Shown: piece by piece, positions 16,282-24,255 of the stretch | How positions within the stretch are numbered: the stretch's first letter is position 1 | Layout: the number at the start of each line of letters is the position of its first letter | DNA from: an uncultured Eubacterium sp. | GTDB taxonomy: Bacteria > Bacillota > Clostridia > Lachnospirales > Lachnospiraceae | NCBI GenBank assembly: GCA_910584245.1 | Contig: CAJTZF010000002.1 | Location: forward strand, 170,986-234,985 | Direction: 5' to 3' | DNA: 64,000 bases | Notes under the pieces: generated by a model | Database searches by the model: none | What the model was told of the DNA's origin: nothing | Seen by the model: the letters and a program-made list of their open reading frames with translations, nothing else | Made by a program: the position numbers and the translations under genes

Positions 16282-16364
16282 TACCTGTTTTGCCGGCGGA
16301 GCGGGGCTGGTGATAACTGTTATATAAAAGGAACAACTGTGTAGAGCTGAAAGGATCCGTAAAG

Positions 16365-17705
16365 ATGCAGATATATTTTGTTTCCCTGGGATGTGATAAA
16401 AATCTGGTTGACAGTGAGAAAATGCTTGCCTTATTGAATCGTGCCGGATATGAGTTGACCGATGACCCGCAGCAGGCGGATGCCATCGTTGTTAATACGT
16501 GTGCTTTTATTCATGATGCCAAACAAGAAAGCATCGAAACGCTTTTAGAATTGGCAGAGTATAAAAAGAGTGGCCGCTGCCGGGCGCTGGTTGCTGCCGG
16601 GTGTCTGGCAGAACGCTACCGGGATGAAATCCGCAGGGAAATGCCGGAAGTTGACGGCATTATGGGGACGGCGGCGTATGATTCCGTGCCGGAAGTTTTG
16701 GAGCAGGCGCTTCGCGGCGGTCATCCGGTCGAGATGCGGGAACTATCCTATCTGCCAGCGGGCCTGACGGACCGGGTTTCCTCTGGCTTGAGCCATGTCG
16801 GGTATTTGAAAATCAGCGAGGGGTGCAATAAAAACTGTTCGTACTGTGCTATCCCGTCAATGCGGGGACGGTACCGCAGTGTTCCGATAGAGGAACTCGT
16901 TGAGGAGGCCGTAAAGCTTACCGCGCGCGGAGTGAGCGAACTGGTGCTGGTCGCCCAGGAGACAACTCTTTACGGGATAGACTTGTATGGGGAAAAGAAG
17001 CTGCCAGAGCTGCTTACCCGTCTTTCCAGGATTGAGGCGGTCAAATGGATCCGCATTTTGTACTGTTATCCCGAGGAAATCACAGAAGAACTCGCAGACA
17101 CGGTCCGTGACAACCCCAAACTGTGTCACTATATGGATTTACCGATACAACATTGCAATGATGAAATTTTAAAAAAGATGGGAAGACTAACAACGAGGGA
17201 GCAGCTGACGGAAAAAATCAATATGCTTCGCAGCAAACTCCCGGATATTTCACTCCGGACAACATTGATTAGCGGTTTTCCCGGAGAGACACAGGCACAG
17301 CATGAGGAGTGCCTGGCATTTGTGAGGGAGATGAAATTTGACAGGCTCGGTGTATTTCCCTATTCCCCGGAAGAGGGGACGAGAGCGGCGGAATTTGGAG
17401 AACAGCTGGAAGACGATATAAAACATGCCCGTGCGGACGCGATCATGGAAGTCCAACAGCAGGTAGCCTTTGATAAGAATGAGATGCTTGTCGGAACTTA
17501 TATGGAAGCCATTGTAGACGGGTATCTGCCAGAAGAGGATATGTACGTGGCGCGGACATACCGGGATGCGCCGGATATTGACGGATGTGTGTTTTTTCAT
17601 GCCCCTTATGAAATCTTGTCGGGCACAATTGTTTCACTTGTTATAATCGCCGCACACGGATATGATTTAGTAGGACAATTGTGTGGGGAGGAATGCGTTG
17701 AATAA
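16365..17705 (+). CDS. rimO: Ribosomal protein S12 methylthiotransferase
   Basis: Radical SAM enzyme that adds a methylthio group to an aspartate of ribosomal protein S12. The 446-residue protein has the N-terminal UPF0004 domain with three cluster cysteines (SLGCDKN, NTCAF, GCLAER), the radical-SAM motif CNKNCSYCAIP near residue 150, and a C-terminal TRAM domain. The opening YFVSLGCDKNLVDSE is typical of RimO rather than MiaB. The gene ends 84 nt before pgsA, and the gap holds a strongly structured RNA region (17731-17776). Confidence 0.96.
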   Translation: MQIYFVSLGCDKNLVDSEKMLALLNRAGYELTDDPQQADAIVVNTCAFIHDAKQESIETLLELAEYKKSGRCRALVAAGCLAERYRDEIRREMPEVDGIMGTAAYDSVPEVLEQALRGGHPVEMRELSYLPAGLTDRVSSGLSHVGYLKISEGCNKNCSYCAIPSMRGRYRSVPIEELVEEAVKLTARGVSELVLVAQETTLYGIDLYGEKKLPELLTRLSRIEAVKWIRILYCYPEEITEELADTVRDNPKLCHYMDLPIQHCNDEILKKMGRLTTREQLTEKINMLRSKLPDISLRTTLISGFPGETQAQHEECLAFVREMKFDRLGVFPYSPEEGTRAAEFGEQLEDDIKHARADAIMEVQQQVAFDKNEMLVGTYMEAIVDGYLPEEDMYVARTYRDAPDIDGCVFFHAPYEILSGTIVSLVIIAAHGYDLVGQLCGEECVE

Positions 17706-17730
17706 ATTTTGCGATGAGCTATTCAACGAA

Positions 17731-17776
17731 GGATTTGTGCCGAAGCGTCACAAATCCCCCGTGTGAAACGCTTCGG
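17731..17776 (+). ncRNA. Two mutually exclusive hairpins in the pgsA 5' region
   Basis: Hairpin 1: GGATTTGTG (17731-17739) pairs perfectly with CACAAATCC (17749-17757). Its entire 9-nt loop CCGAAGCGT (17740-17748) is the exact reverse complement of ACGCTTCGG (17768-17776), which ends a few bases before the GGAGG of pgsA. The second pairing can be lengthened by CACA/TGTG with an AA bulge. The two helices compete or form a pseudoknot next to the ribosome site, as expected of a cis-acting control element. This is read directly from the sequence; any ligand is unknown. Confidence 0.65.
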
Positions 17777-17789
17777 AATGGAGGAAAAC

Positions 17790-18332
17790 ATGAATGTGCC
17801 AAACCGACTTACCATACTTCGGGTAGCCATGATCCCGGCATTTATCCTGTTTATGCTCTGGGATTCTCCCTATTCGGATTATCTGTCGGTGTCCGTATTT
17901 ATTCTGGCCTGTGTCACAGATTTTTTAGACGGATACCTCGCAAGAAAATATAATCAGATTACCACTTTTGGAAAGTTTATGGATCCCCTTGCGGATAAGG
18001 TGCTCGTCTGCTCCGCGATGATTTGTTTTGTGGCGGATGGCGACTGCCCGATGCCGGTATGGGTTGTCATTGTAATTATCGCCAGAGAATTTATTATCAG
18101 CGGTTTTCGGCTCGTAGCGGCAGAAAAGGGAGTTGTGATTGCAGCGAGCTACTGGGCCAAAATAAAGACAGCGGTACAAATGATTATGTCGATTGTGCTT
18201 ATTTTTAATTTCCAGCATCCAATCTTTTTCTTTATTGACCGTATATTAATTTACGCAGCGCTTATATTAACTGTGTTGTCGCTGGTGGATTATATTTATA
18301 AAAACAGAGACGTCATGTCCGACGTATCCTGA
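17790..18332 (+). CDS. pgsA: CDP-diacylglycerol-glycerol-3-phosphate phosphatidyltransferase
   Basis: Membrane enzyme making phosphatidylglycerol phosphate, the precursor of phosphatidylglycerol and cardiolipin. The 180-residue protein begins MNVPNRLTILRVAMIPAF, the classical PgsA opening, has the CDP-alcohol phosphotransferase motif (DFLDGYLARKYNQ then GKFMDPLADK) and several hydrophobic helices. The ATG at 17790 follows GGAGG; an upstream in-frame GTG at 17763 would include the ribosome site and part of the structured leader. rimO-pgsA-cinA is a common order in Firmicutes. Expression may be affected by the hairpins directly upstream. Confidence 0.95.
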   Translation: MNVPNRLTILRVAMIPAFILFMLWDSPYSDYLSVSVFILACVTDFLDGYLARKYNQITTFGKFMDPLADKVLVCSAMICFVADGDCPMPVWVVIVIIAREFIISGFRLVAAEKGVVIAASYWAKIKTAVQMIMSIVLIFNFQHPIFFFIDRILIYAALILTVLSLVDYIYKNRDVMSDVS

Positions 18333-18377
18333 CAGACATGTCAGGATGTTGTGCTCTCATAGTAAAAAGGAGAATTT

Positions 18378-18851
18378 ATGGTATCTATAGAAGAATGGCT
18401 TGTCAAAGAATTGACAAAAAGAAATGCTAGCATAACTACAGCAGAGTCATGTACCGGAGGTCTTTTATCCGGAAAAATCGTAAATGTAGGCGGTGCATCG
18501 GAAGTGTTTAACCAGAGTTTTGTAACATATTCGGATGATGCAAAAAACCGTCTTCTTGGTGTAAAACAGAAGACGCTCGACCGCGTTGGCGCCGTGAGTG
18601 AAGAGACGGCGGAGGAAATGGCGGCAGGTGCGGCGGAGGCGGCGCGCGCCCAGGTGGCGCTCAGCACAACGGGAATTGCGGGACCTGGCGGCGGAACAAA
18701 GGAAAAGCCGGTTGGTCTTGTGTATATCGGTTGTTATTATTTTGGCAGTATCGTAGTAGAAAAACATATTTTCAAAGGTAACCGAATGGAAATTAGAAAT
18801 GCTTCCGTGGAATCGGCATTGGCTCTTGCAAAAAAATGCCTGGAGGAGTGA
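18378..18851 (+). CDS. pncC: CinA C-terminal domain protein, nicotinamide-nucleotide amidohydrolase
   Basis: Stand-alone CinA C-terminal (PncC) domain of 157 residues; related proteins deamidate nicotinamide mononucleotide to recycle pyridine nucleotides. The signature TAESCTGGLLSGKI and the loop STTGIAGPGGGTKEKPVGLVYIG are intact. The N-terminal molybdopterin-like domain of full-length CinA is absent, so this is the short form. AAAGGAG precedes the ATG. It lies 45 nt after pgsA, with a small CCTGACA/TGTCAGG hairpin at 18328-18345 between them, and 6 nt before the lipoprotein gene, suggesting co-transcription. Confidence 0.9.
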   Translation: MVSIEEWLVKELTKRNASITTAESCTGGLLSGKIVNVGGASEVFNQSFVTYSDDAKNRLLGVKQKTLDRVGAVSEETAEEMAAGAAEAARAQVALSTTGIAGPGGGTKEKPVGLVYIGCYYFGSIVVEKHIFKGNRMEIRNASVESALALAKKCLEE

Positions 18852-18857
18852 TCCCTT

Positions 18858-19388
18858 TTGAAGAAATTTATTTTTTGTTTGTATATGGCAGCATTTGTAT
18901 TCAGTTTGGGCGGGTGCGGATTATTTACGGAAGAAGACGGCATGGAGCTGACACAGGAGGATTTTGAGTCCGTGAACCATATGGAAACAAAAAACGTAAC
19001 GGGTTCAAGTGTCCGTGGAATTAAAACGCTGCTTATTTACACGATTGATAATATAGAAGGCCAGCTTGTGCCTTTGCGGGTTCCGATCACTTCTGATAAA
19101 GTAACGCCAGAGCTCATTATGAACCGCGTGTTAGAAAATATAGATGAAAAGGTAGTGGTAACCGAAATTGATGTTTTCAAACGGTGTATTTATGTCAGTT
19201 TCGACGATAATTATGTGCCGCTTCGGAAATGCACGAAAAAATTTGAAACATTAATTCTGGATTGTATTTCCAATAGTCTGCTAGATAATATTGATTACGT
19301 GGATTCGGTAGTATTCCGGTCCGAGAAAGGGGCCTACCAGTCGGCAAACTATACGTTTGATTTTGATGAGGTGTATAGTACAAAATAA
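18858..19388 (+). CDS. Lipoprotein, possible GerMN-like domain
   Basis: A 176-residue surface lipoprotein: a hydrophobic signal peptide ends in a lipobox with Cys20 (SLGGC). The mature part has a pattern (LLIYTIDNIEGQLVPLRVPI ahead of a second segment with IDVFKRCIYVSFDDNYV) that resembles the GerMN domain of sporulation and germination proteins, but I am not certain of the family. GGAG of the cinA end serves as its ribosome site, so the two genes are probably coupled. The flavoprotein gene starts 3 nt after its stop codon. Role unknown; an envelope or sporulation function is a guess from the domain resemblance. Confidence 0.65.
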   Translation: MKKFIFCLYMAAFVFSLGGCGLFTEEDGMELTQEDFESVNHMETKNVTGSSVRGIKTLLIYTIDNIEGQLVPLRVPITSDKVTPELIMNRVLENIDEKVVVTEIDVFKRCIYVSFDDNYVPLRKCTKKFETLILDCISNSLLDNIDYVDSVVFRSEKGAYQSANYTFDFDEVYSTK

Positions 19389-19391
19389 TAG

Positions 19392-20675
19392 ATGATGTAT
19401 GATATAATTATAATAGGCGCCGGGGCTGCAGGTATGATGGCGGCAATTACGGCTGGCAGACAGGGTGCGCGGGTTTGTCTGGCCGAAAAAAATGAAAAAC
19501 CCGGCAAAAAGCTTTATATTACAGGAAAGGGGCGGTGTAACCTGACGAATGCCTGTGATACAGAAGAGCTTTTTAACCATGTAATATCCAATAAAAAATT
19601 TTTATATAGTAGTTTTTATGCCATGACGAACGTTGACGTCATTGATTTTTTTGAAGAACTCGGCGTGAAAACGAAAATGGAGCGGGGAAACAGGGTATTT
19701 CCCTTATCTGACAAATCATCAGACGTCATTCGGGCACTGTGGGATGAGTGTATTCGAAATAAAGTGGAAATGCGTTTTCATAGCAATGTGTCCAGCATTT
19801 ACCAAAAAGAGAACGCCATGTGGAGGGTAACCCTTGCCGACGGCAGGGAGTTAGAGGCAAAATGTGTTATCGTGGCAACCGGAGGATTGTCGTATGCGTC
19901 CACTGGCTCAGACGGTGCGGGATATTGTTTCGCAAAACGGCTGGGACACAAGATAAAACCGTGTATCCAGGGGCTTGTGCCGATGAATATCCAGGAGAGC
20001 ACTCCGGCGCTTATGCAAGGACTCTCTTTGAAACATGTCGAATTGAGTTTTTACACGATAGTAAAGGGAAAACGCAAACAGCTGTACGAAGATTTTGGAG
20101 AGATGATGTTTACCCATTTTGGGATTACCGGGCCGGTCGTATTATCCGCGTCCAGCCATATTGGGGAAATAATCGCCAAACAGGAAGTATATGCTGCTCT
20201 GGACTGTAAGCCGGCTCTTTCGCCGGAGAAGCTTCACAAACGGGTTTTGCGTGATTTTGAGTCCCGTCCGAACATTAGCCTGAAAAATGCCCTCAGCAGC
20301 CTTGTTCCTAAAAGTATGATACCAGTTGTACTCCATTTTATGGGAAATGACGGGAGCAAGCCAGTGAACCAGGTAACGAGGCAAGAACGGGAAGAGCTGG
20401 TACATACGCTGAAAGAGATGATCTTTACGGTACATTCCCTGCGGGGTTGGAATGAAGCGATCATTACTCGGGGCGGCGTCTGCGTCAAGGAAATAAACCC
20501 GTCCACAATGGAGAGCAAGCTTGTAGACCACCTGTATTTTGCGGGGGAGGTGCTGGATGTGGATGCGTTGACCGGTGGGTACAATCTCCAGGTGGCATGG
20601 TCAACCGGATATGTAGCGGGAAAGAGTGCAGCAGATCAGGCGCTTGCTAAAAATGAGAAGAAACGAGGAATATAA
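19392..20675 (+). CDS. FAD-dependent oxidoreductase, HI0933/BaiN-like family
   Basis: Flavoprotein of 427 residues. It opens with the dinucleotide-binding motif IIIGAGAAGMMAAITAGRQGARVCLAEK, followed by KLYITGKGRCNLTNAC, characteristic of the HI0933/YhiN family, and ends with the second FAD motif FAGEVLDVDALTGGYNLQVAWSTGYVAG. Physiological substrates of most family members are unknown; some are annotated as 3-dehydro-bile-acid reductases, but nothing here supports a particular substrate. There is no clear ribosome site, and translation may restart from the lipoprotein gene ending 3 nt upstream. Met1 and Met2 are adjacent, so the start is 19392 or 19395. cmk follows closely. Confidence 0.88.
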   Translation: MMYDIIIIGAGAAGMMAAITAGRQGARVCLAEKNEKPGKKLYITGKGRCNLTNACDTEELFNHVISNKKFLYSSFYAMTNVDVIDFFEELGVKTKMERGNRVFPLSDKSSDVIRALWDECIRNKVEMRFHSNVSSIYQKENAMWRVTLADGRELEAKCVIVATGGLSYASTGSDGAGYCFAKRLGHKIKPCIQGLVPMNIQESTPALMQGLSLKHVELSFYTIVKGKRKQLYEDFGEMMFTHFGITGPVVLSASSHIGEIIAKQEVYAALDCKPALSPEKLHKRVLRDFESRPNISLKNALSSLVPKSMIPVVLHFMGNDGSKPVNQVTRQEREELVHTLKEMIFTVHSLRGWNEAIITRGGVCVKEINPSTMESKLVDHLYFAGEVLDVDALTGGYNLQVAWSTGYVAGKSAADQALAKNEKKRGI

Positions 20676-20696
20676 GGGAAAGAAATGAGGAATATA

Positions 20697-21365
20697 ATGA
20701 ATATAGCAATTGATGGGCCTGCGGGGGCAGGAAAAAGCTCGATAGCAAAGTTAGTGGCGGAAAGATTATCCTTTATATATATTGATACCGGGGCGATGTA
20801 CCGCACGATGGCACTGTACTTTATGAATCGTGGCATTAATACAAAAGATCAAATGCTTGTAGAGAGCCGCTGTGAGGAAATTGATATCCGGATCCATTAT
20901 GAAAATGGAGAACAGCAAATTTTTTTAAACGGGGATAACGTATCCGTTAAAATTCGGGAGGAACAGGTTGGTAACGAGGCTTCTGTAGTGGCATCCTATG
21001 GAAAGGTTAGGGAAAAACTTGTAGCGCTGCAGCGCAGCATGGCGGCCAGCTCAGATGTCATTATGGATGGCAGGGATATTGGAACCGTGGTTTTGCCGGA
21101 TGCGGATGTAAAAATATATCTTACGGCGAGTTCCGCCGTCCGCGCAGAGAGGCGGTATAAGGAACTTACAGAAAAAGGAGCTGTCTGCGATTTAAAAAAG
21201 ATCGAAGAAGACATAAAAATCCGCGATTACCAGGATATGAACCGGGAAATTTCACCGTTAAAACAAGCGGAGGACGCCGTACTCGTGGACTCCTCTGACA
21301 TGACAATAGATCAAGTGATAGAAGAGATTATTTCCATTGTAGAAAAAAAGCGTTCTAATGGATGA
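20697..21365 (+). CDS. cmk: Cytidylate kinase
   Basis: Phosphorylates CMP and dCMP. The P-loop GPAGAGKSS lies at residues 7-15 of the chosen start, followed by DTGAMYRTMALY and the NMP-binding motif DGRDIGTVVLPDADVKIYL. About 222 residues, normal for short bacterial Cmk. I prefer the ATG at 20697, preceded by GAGG; the in-frame ATG at 20685 is an alternative that adds four residues. ispH begins shortly after, with only 22 nt between this stop codon and the preferred ispH start. cmk-ispH-rpsA is a standard clostridial cluster. Confidence 0.96.
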   Translation: MNIAIDGPAGAGKSSIAKLVAERLSFIYIDTGAMYRTMALYFMNRGINTKDQMLVESRCEEIDIRIHYENGEQQIFLNGDNVSVKIREEQVGNEASVVASYGKVREKLVALQRSMAASSDVIMDGRDIGTVVLPDADVKIYLTASSAVRAERRYKELTEKGAVCDLKKIEEDIKIRDYQDMNREISPLKQAEDAVLVDSSDMTIDQVIEEIISIVEKKRSNG

Positions 21366-21387
21366 GGACGCCGAAAAGAGGGATACT

Positions 21388-22266
21388 ATGCGCAAAGTGA
21401 CACTGGCAAAGACAGCCGGATTTTGTTTCGGTGTCAGCAGGGCTGTGGATATGGTATATAACGAGATCCGGAAAGGAAAACGGGTCGCGACACTCGGCCC
21501 GATCATACACAATGAATCCGTCGTGTCTGACCTGGCCCGGAAAGGCGTGTCGGTCATCGACGAGCCGGCTCTGTATGACGAATCCACAGATGTGACAGGA
21601 ATGACGGTCGTCATTCGTTCCCACGGGGTGGCAGCGGACGTATATGAGAAGCTGAGACAAAAAAAATGCGAGATTGTGGATTCTACCTGTCCTTTTGTAA
21701 AAAAAATACATGACACAGTACAAAAATACGCTTATGAAGGGTATGATATCCTCATAGTTGGAAGCAGGGAACACCCGGAAGTAAAGGGTATTGTTGGCTG
21801 GTGCCTGTCCCGGGGGACCGTAGTGGAAACCAAAGAGGAAATGGATGCTTTTGAACCCGCCAACCCAGACAAAAAAGTGTGTGTCGTTGCACAGACGACA
21901 TTTAATTACAAAAAATTTAAAGAATTAGTTGAAATTATTTCAAAAAAAGGTTATGATATAATTGCTGTGAATACTATATGCAATGCCACAGCGGAAAGAC
22001 AGCAGGAGGCGAGCGCGCTGGCAGCGGAGTCGGATGCCATGATTGTAATCGGTGGAAAAAACAGCTCAAACTCCAGAAAGCTGTATGAAATCAGTAAAAA
22101 TCAGTGTGAAAACACTAATTTTATACAGACATTAGAGGATCTGGATATGGAATGTATCCGGTCGTCGTCAAGCCTAGGTATTACTGCGGGGGCATCCACC
22201 CCAAAAAACATTATTCAGGAGGTTCTAAAGGCATGTCAGAAGAAAGAAACTTTGGAGAATTATTAG
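21388..22266 (+). CDS. ispH: 4-hydroxy-3-methylbut-2-enyl diphosphate reductase
   Basis: Last enzyme of the MEP isoprenoid pathway, a [4Fe-4S] protein producing IPP and DMAPP. 292-residue product. Three conserved cysteines are visible in AGFCFGV, STCPFVKKIH and NTICNAT, with HGV and the TxHP-equivalent SREHPEV also present. The ATG at 21388 was chosen because GAGGG lies before it; an in-frame ATG at 21358 overlaps cmk. The last 34 nt overlap the start of the S1 gene in another frame. In several clostridia IspH and S1 are one fused protein; here they are separate but overlapping. Confidence 0.96.
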   Translation: MRKVTLAKTAGFCFGVSRAVDMVYNEIRKGKRVATLGPIIHNESVVSDLARKGVSVIDEPALYDESTDVTGMTVVIRSHGVAADVYEKLRQKKCEIVDSTCPFVKKIHDTVQKYAYEGYDILIVGSREHPEVKGIVGWCLSRGTVVETKEEMDAFEPANPDKKVCVVAQTTFNYKKFKELVEIISKKGYDIIAVNTICNATAERQQEASALAAESDAMIVIGGKNSSNSRKLYEISKNQCENTNFIQTLEDLDMECIRSSSSLGITAGASTPKNIIQEVLKACQKKETLENY

Positions 22267-23384
22267 AGGAATTTGAAGGAACATCAGTAACAATCCATAA
22301 TAATGCGATTGTAGAAGGGACAGTTATCGGCGTTAAGGATAGTGAAATTATCTTAAATATTGGATATAAAGCAGATGGTATTTTAACGAAGAATGAATAT
22401 AGCAGCAATCCGGATGTTGATTTGACGAAAGAAGTCAAGATTGATGATAAGCTCACTGTCAAGGTGATGAAAGTAAACGATGGCGAAGGCCAGGTACTTC
22501 TTACGTACAAGCGACTTCAGCAGGATAAGATGAATAAGATCTTTGAGGCAGCTATGGAAAATAAAGAAGTTCTTAAGGGAACGGTATCTACTGCCTTAAA
22601 GGGTGGTCTGAGTGTGGACTACGGCGAAGGAAAAGTATTTATCCCAGCGAGCCTTGTTTCCGATGTGTATGAAAAGGATTTGACGAAATACGCAGGACAG
22701 GAGATCGAATTCGTCCTGACGGAAGTAAATCCAAGGAAGAGGAGAATTATCGGCGATCGCAGACAGTTGATCGTAGCTCAGAAAAAGGAACAGCAGGAAG
22801 CGTTGTTTGCGCGGATCGAGCCAGGTATGATGATTGATGGTACGGTTAAAAATCTCACTGATTTTGGCGCTTTTATTGATCTCGGAGGAGCAGACGGACT
22901 TTTACATATCTCGGAGATGAGCTGGGGACGTGTAGAGGATCCAAAGAAATTGTTTAAAGTTGGCGATCCCGTATCTGTTATGATTAAAGATATTTCCGGA
23001 ACGAAAATTGCGCTTACAATGAAGCTTGAGTCAAATAACCCTTGGGTGCATGCGGCAGAAAAATATCAGAAGGGAACCGTTGTCACTGGCAAAGTTGCCC
23101 GTATGACTGATTTCGGTGCGTTTGTAGAATTAGAAGAGGGGATTGACGCACTGCTTCATGTGTCTCAGATCGCAATTGAGCACGTGGAGAAACCTTCAGA
23201 CGTATTTACGGTTGGCCAGGAGATCACGGCAAAAATCGTAGATTTTAACGAGGAGGCCAAGAAAATCAGTTTAAGTATAAAGGCACTTGAATTGGAAAAC
23301 CAGAATAATGCAGATGGTGATGATGCGTATGAAGATGAGGATTTGCCGGACGACGCAGACTATGTAGCAGGAGACGCCGAATAA
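22233..23384 (+). CDS. rpsA: Ribosomal protein S1-like, four S1 domains
   Basis: RNA-binding protein that helps mRNA binding at the ribosome. The 383-residue product has four S1 (OB-fold) repeats: EGTVIGVKDSEIILNIG, LKGTVSTALKGGLSVDYG, IDGTVKNLTDFGAFIDLGG and VTGKVARMTDFGAFVELEEG, starting near residues 25, 110, 195 and 280. The last two are the best conserved. The tail is acidic (DADYVAGDAE). The ATG at 22233 has AGGAGG 10 nt upstream, inside the end of ispH. Firmicute S1 proteins are shorter than the six-domain E. coli form, so four domains are normal. Confidence 0.93.
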   Translation: MSEERNFGELLEEFEGTSVTIHNNAIVEGTVIGVKDSEIILNIGYKADGILTKNEYSSNPDVDLTKEVKIDDKLTVKVMKVNDGEGQVLLTYKRLQQDKMNKIFEAAMENKEVLKGTVSTALKGGLSVDYGEGKVFIPASLVSDVYEKDLTKYAGQEIEFVLTEVNPRKRRIIGDRRQLIVAQKKEQQEALFARIEPGMMIDGTVKNLTDFGAFIDLGGADGLLHISEMSWGRVEDPKKLFKVGDPVSVMIKDISGTKIALTMKLESNNPWVHAAEKYQKGTVVTGKVARMTDFGAFVELEEGIDALLHVSQIAIEHVEKPSDVFTVGQEITAKIVDFNEEAKKISLSIKALELENQNNADGDDAYEDEDLPDDADYVAGDAE

Positions 23385-23417
23385 TCGTAATGATATGTTT
23401 GGTTCGTGGTATTAATT

Positions 23418-24197
23418 ATGTTGAATCAATATGAAGATTTCAAAAAGGAATTTCGGGTGCTTTCCGGAATTGACCTGAGTTCCTATAAAGAGAGCCAGAT
23501 GAAACGGCGGATTGATAATTTTGTCACGAAAAACCATTGTCAGGGATATGTAGATTTTTTTAATGAACTCAAAAAGGATGCGGAGTTATATGATATGTTT
23601 ATTACATATTTGACCATCAACGTATCGGAGTTTTATCGGAATCCCGCACAGTGGAAAACATTGGAGGACGTTGTCATGCCACACCTGTTAGAACGGTTTG
23701 GCAAACGGCTGAGGGTTTGGAGCGCCGCATGTTCGACAGGGGATGAACCGTATTCCTTGGCGATGGTGCTCAGTGATTTTCTTCCATTGAGCCAGGTTGA
23801 AATCATAGCCACAGATCTTGACAAGGAAGTTCTTTCCAAGGCAAAGAAAGGTTTGTATATCGAGAAGAGTATCCGGGAGCTTCCCGAAAAATACCGGAAC
23901 AAGTTTTTTGACAAGGATGCAAGCGGCTTATACCGGGTATCAGATTCCCTGAAAAGCTGTATTTCATTTCAAGAACACAATCTGTTAAAGGATGAATATC
24001 CGAAAAATATACACCTGCTCGTGTGCAGAAACGTACTCATTTATTTTACGGATCCGGCCAAAGCAAGTATTTACAAAGGTTTTTCCCGGTCGCTAAAAAA
24101 GGATGGAGTACTTTTTGTAGGAAGTACGGAACAGATTATCGGTCCAGACAAATACGGACTGGAATCTTTAAAATCATTTTTTTATAAAAAGTTGTAA
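23418..24197 (+). CDS. cheR: CheR-type protein-glutamate O-methyltransferase
   Basis: Methylates glutamates of chemoreceptors using S-adenosylmethionine. The N-terminal all-alpha CheR domain (residues 1-70, with YKESQMKRRIDNFV) and the SAM-binding domain (RVWSAACSTGDEPYSLAMVL, then IIATDLDKEVLSKAKKG, then LLVCRNVLIYF) are both intact; 259 residues is normal. No other chemotaxis or flagellar gene is in the window, so it is an orphan in a housekeeping region. No ribosome site is obvious, and the start could also be the GTG at 23406. An imperfect terminator-like hairpin follows at 24199-24227. Confidence 0.92.
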   Translation: MLNQYEDFKKEFRVLSGIDLSSYKESQMKRRIDNFVTKNHCQGYVDFFNELKKDAELYDMFITYLTINVSEFYRNPAQWKTLEDVVMPHLLERFGKRLRVWSAACSTGDEPYSLAMVLSDFLPLSQVEIIATDLDKEVLSKAKKGLYIEKSIRELPEKYRNKFFDKDASGLYRVSDSLKSCISFQEHNLLKDEYPKNIHLLVCRNVLIYFTDPAKASIYKGFSRSLKKDGVLFVGSTEQIIGPDKYGLESLKSFFYKKL

Positions 24198-24198
24198 A

Positions 24199-24227
24199 TG
24201 AAAGCCACTCGCTATGGGTGGCTTTCA
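24199..24227 (+). terminator. Possible terminator hairpin between cheR and plsX
   Basis: TGAAAGCCAC pairs with GTGGCTTTCA around a 9-nt loop. There is no T-tract after it, so it is a weak or factor-assisted terminator at best, or a processing/stability element. Confidence 0.45.
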
Positions 24228-24255
24228 ATGAGATGTGCGAAAGGAATGAGTGATC

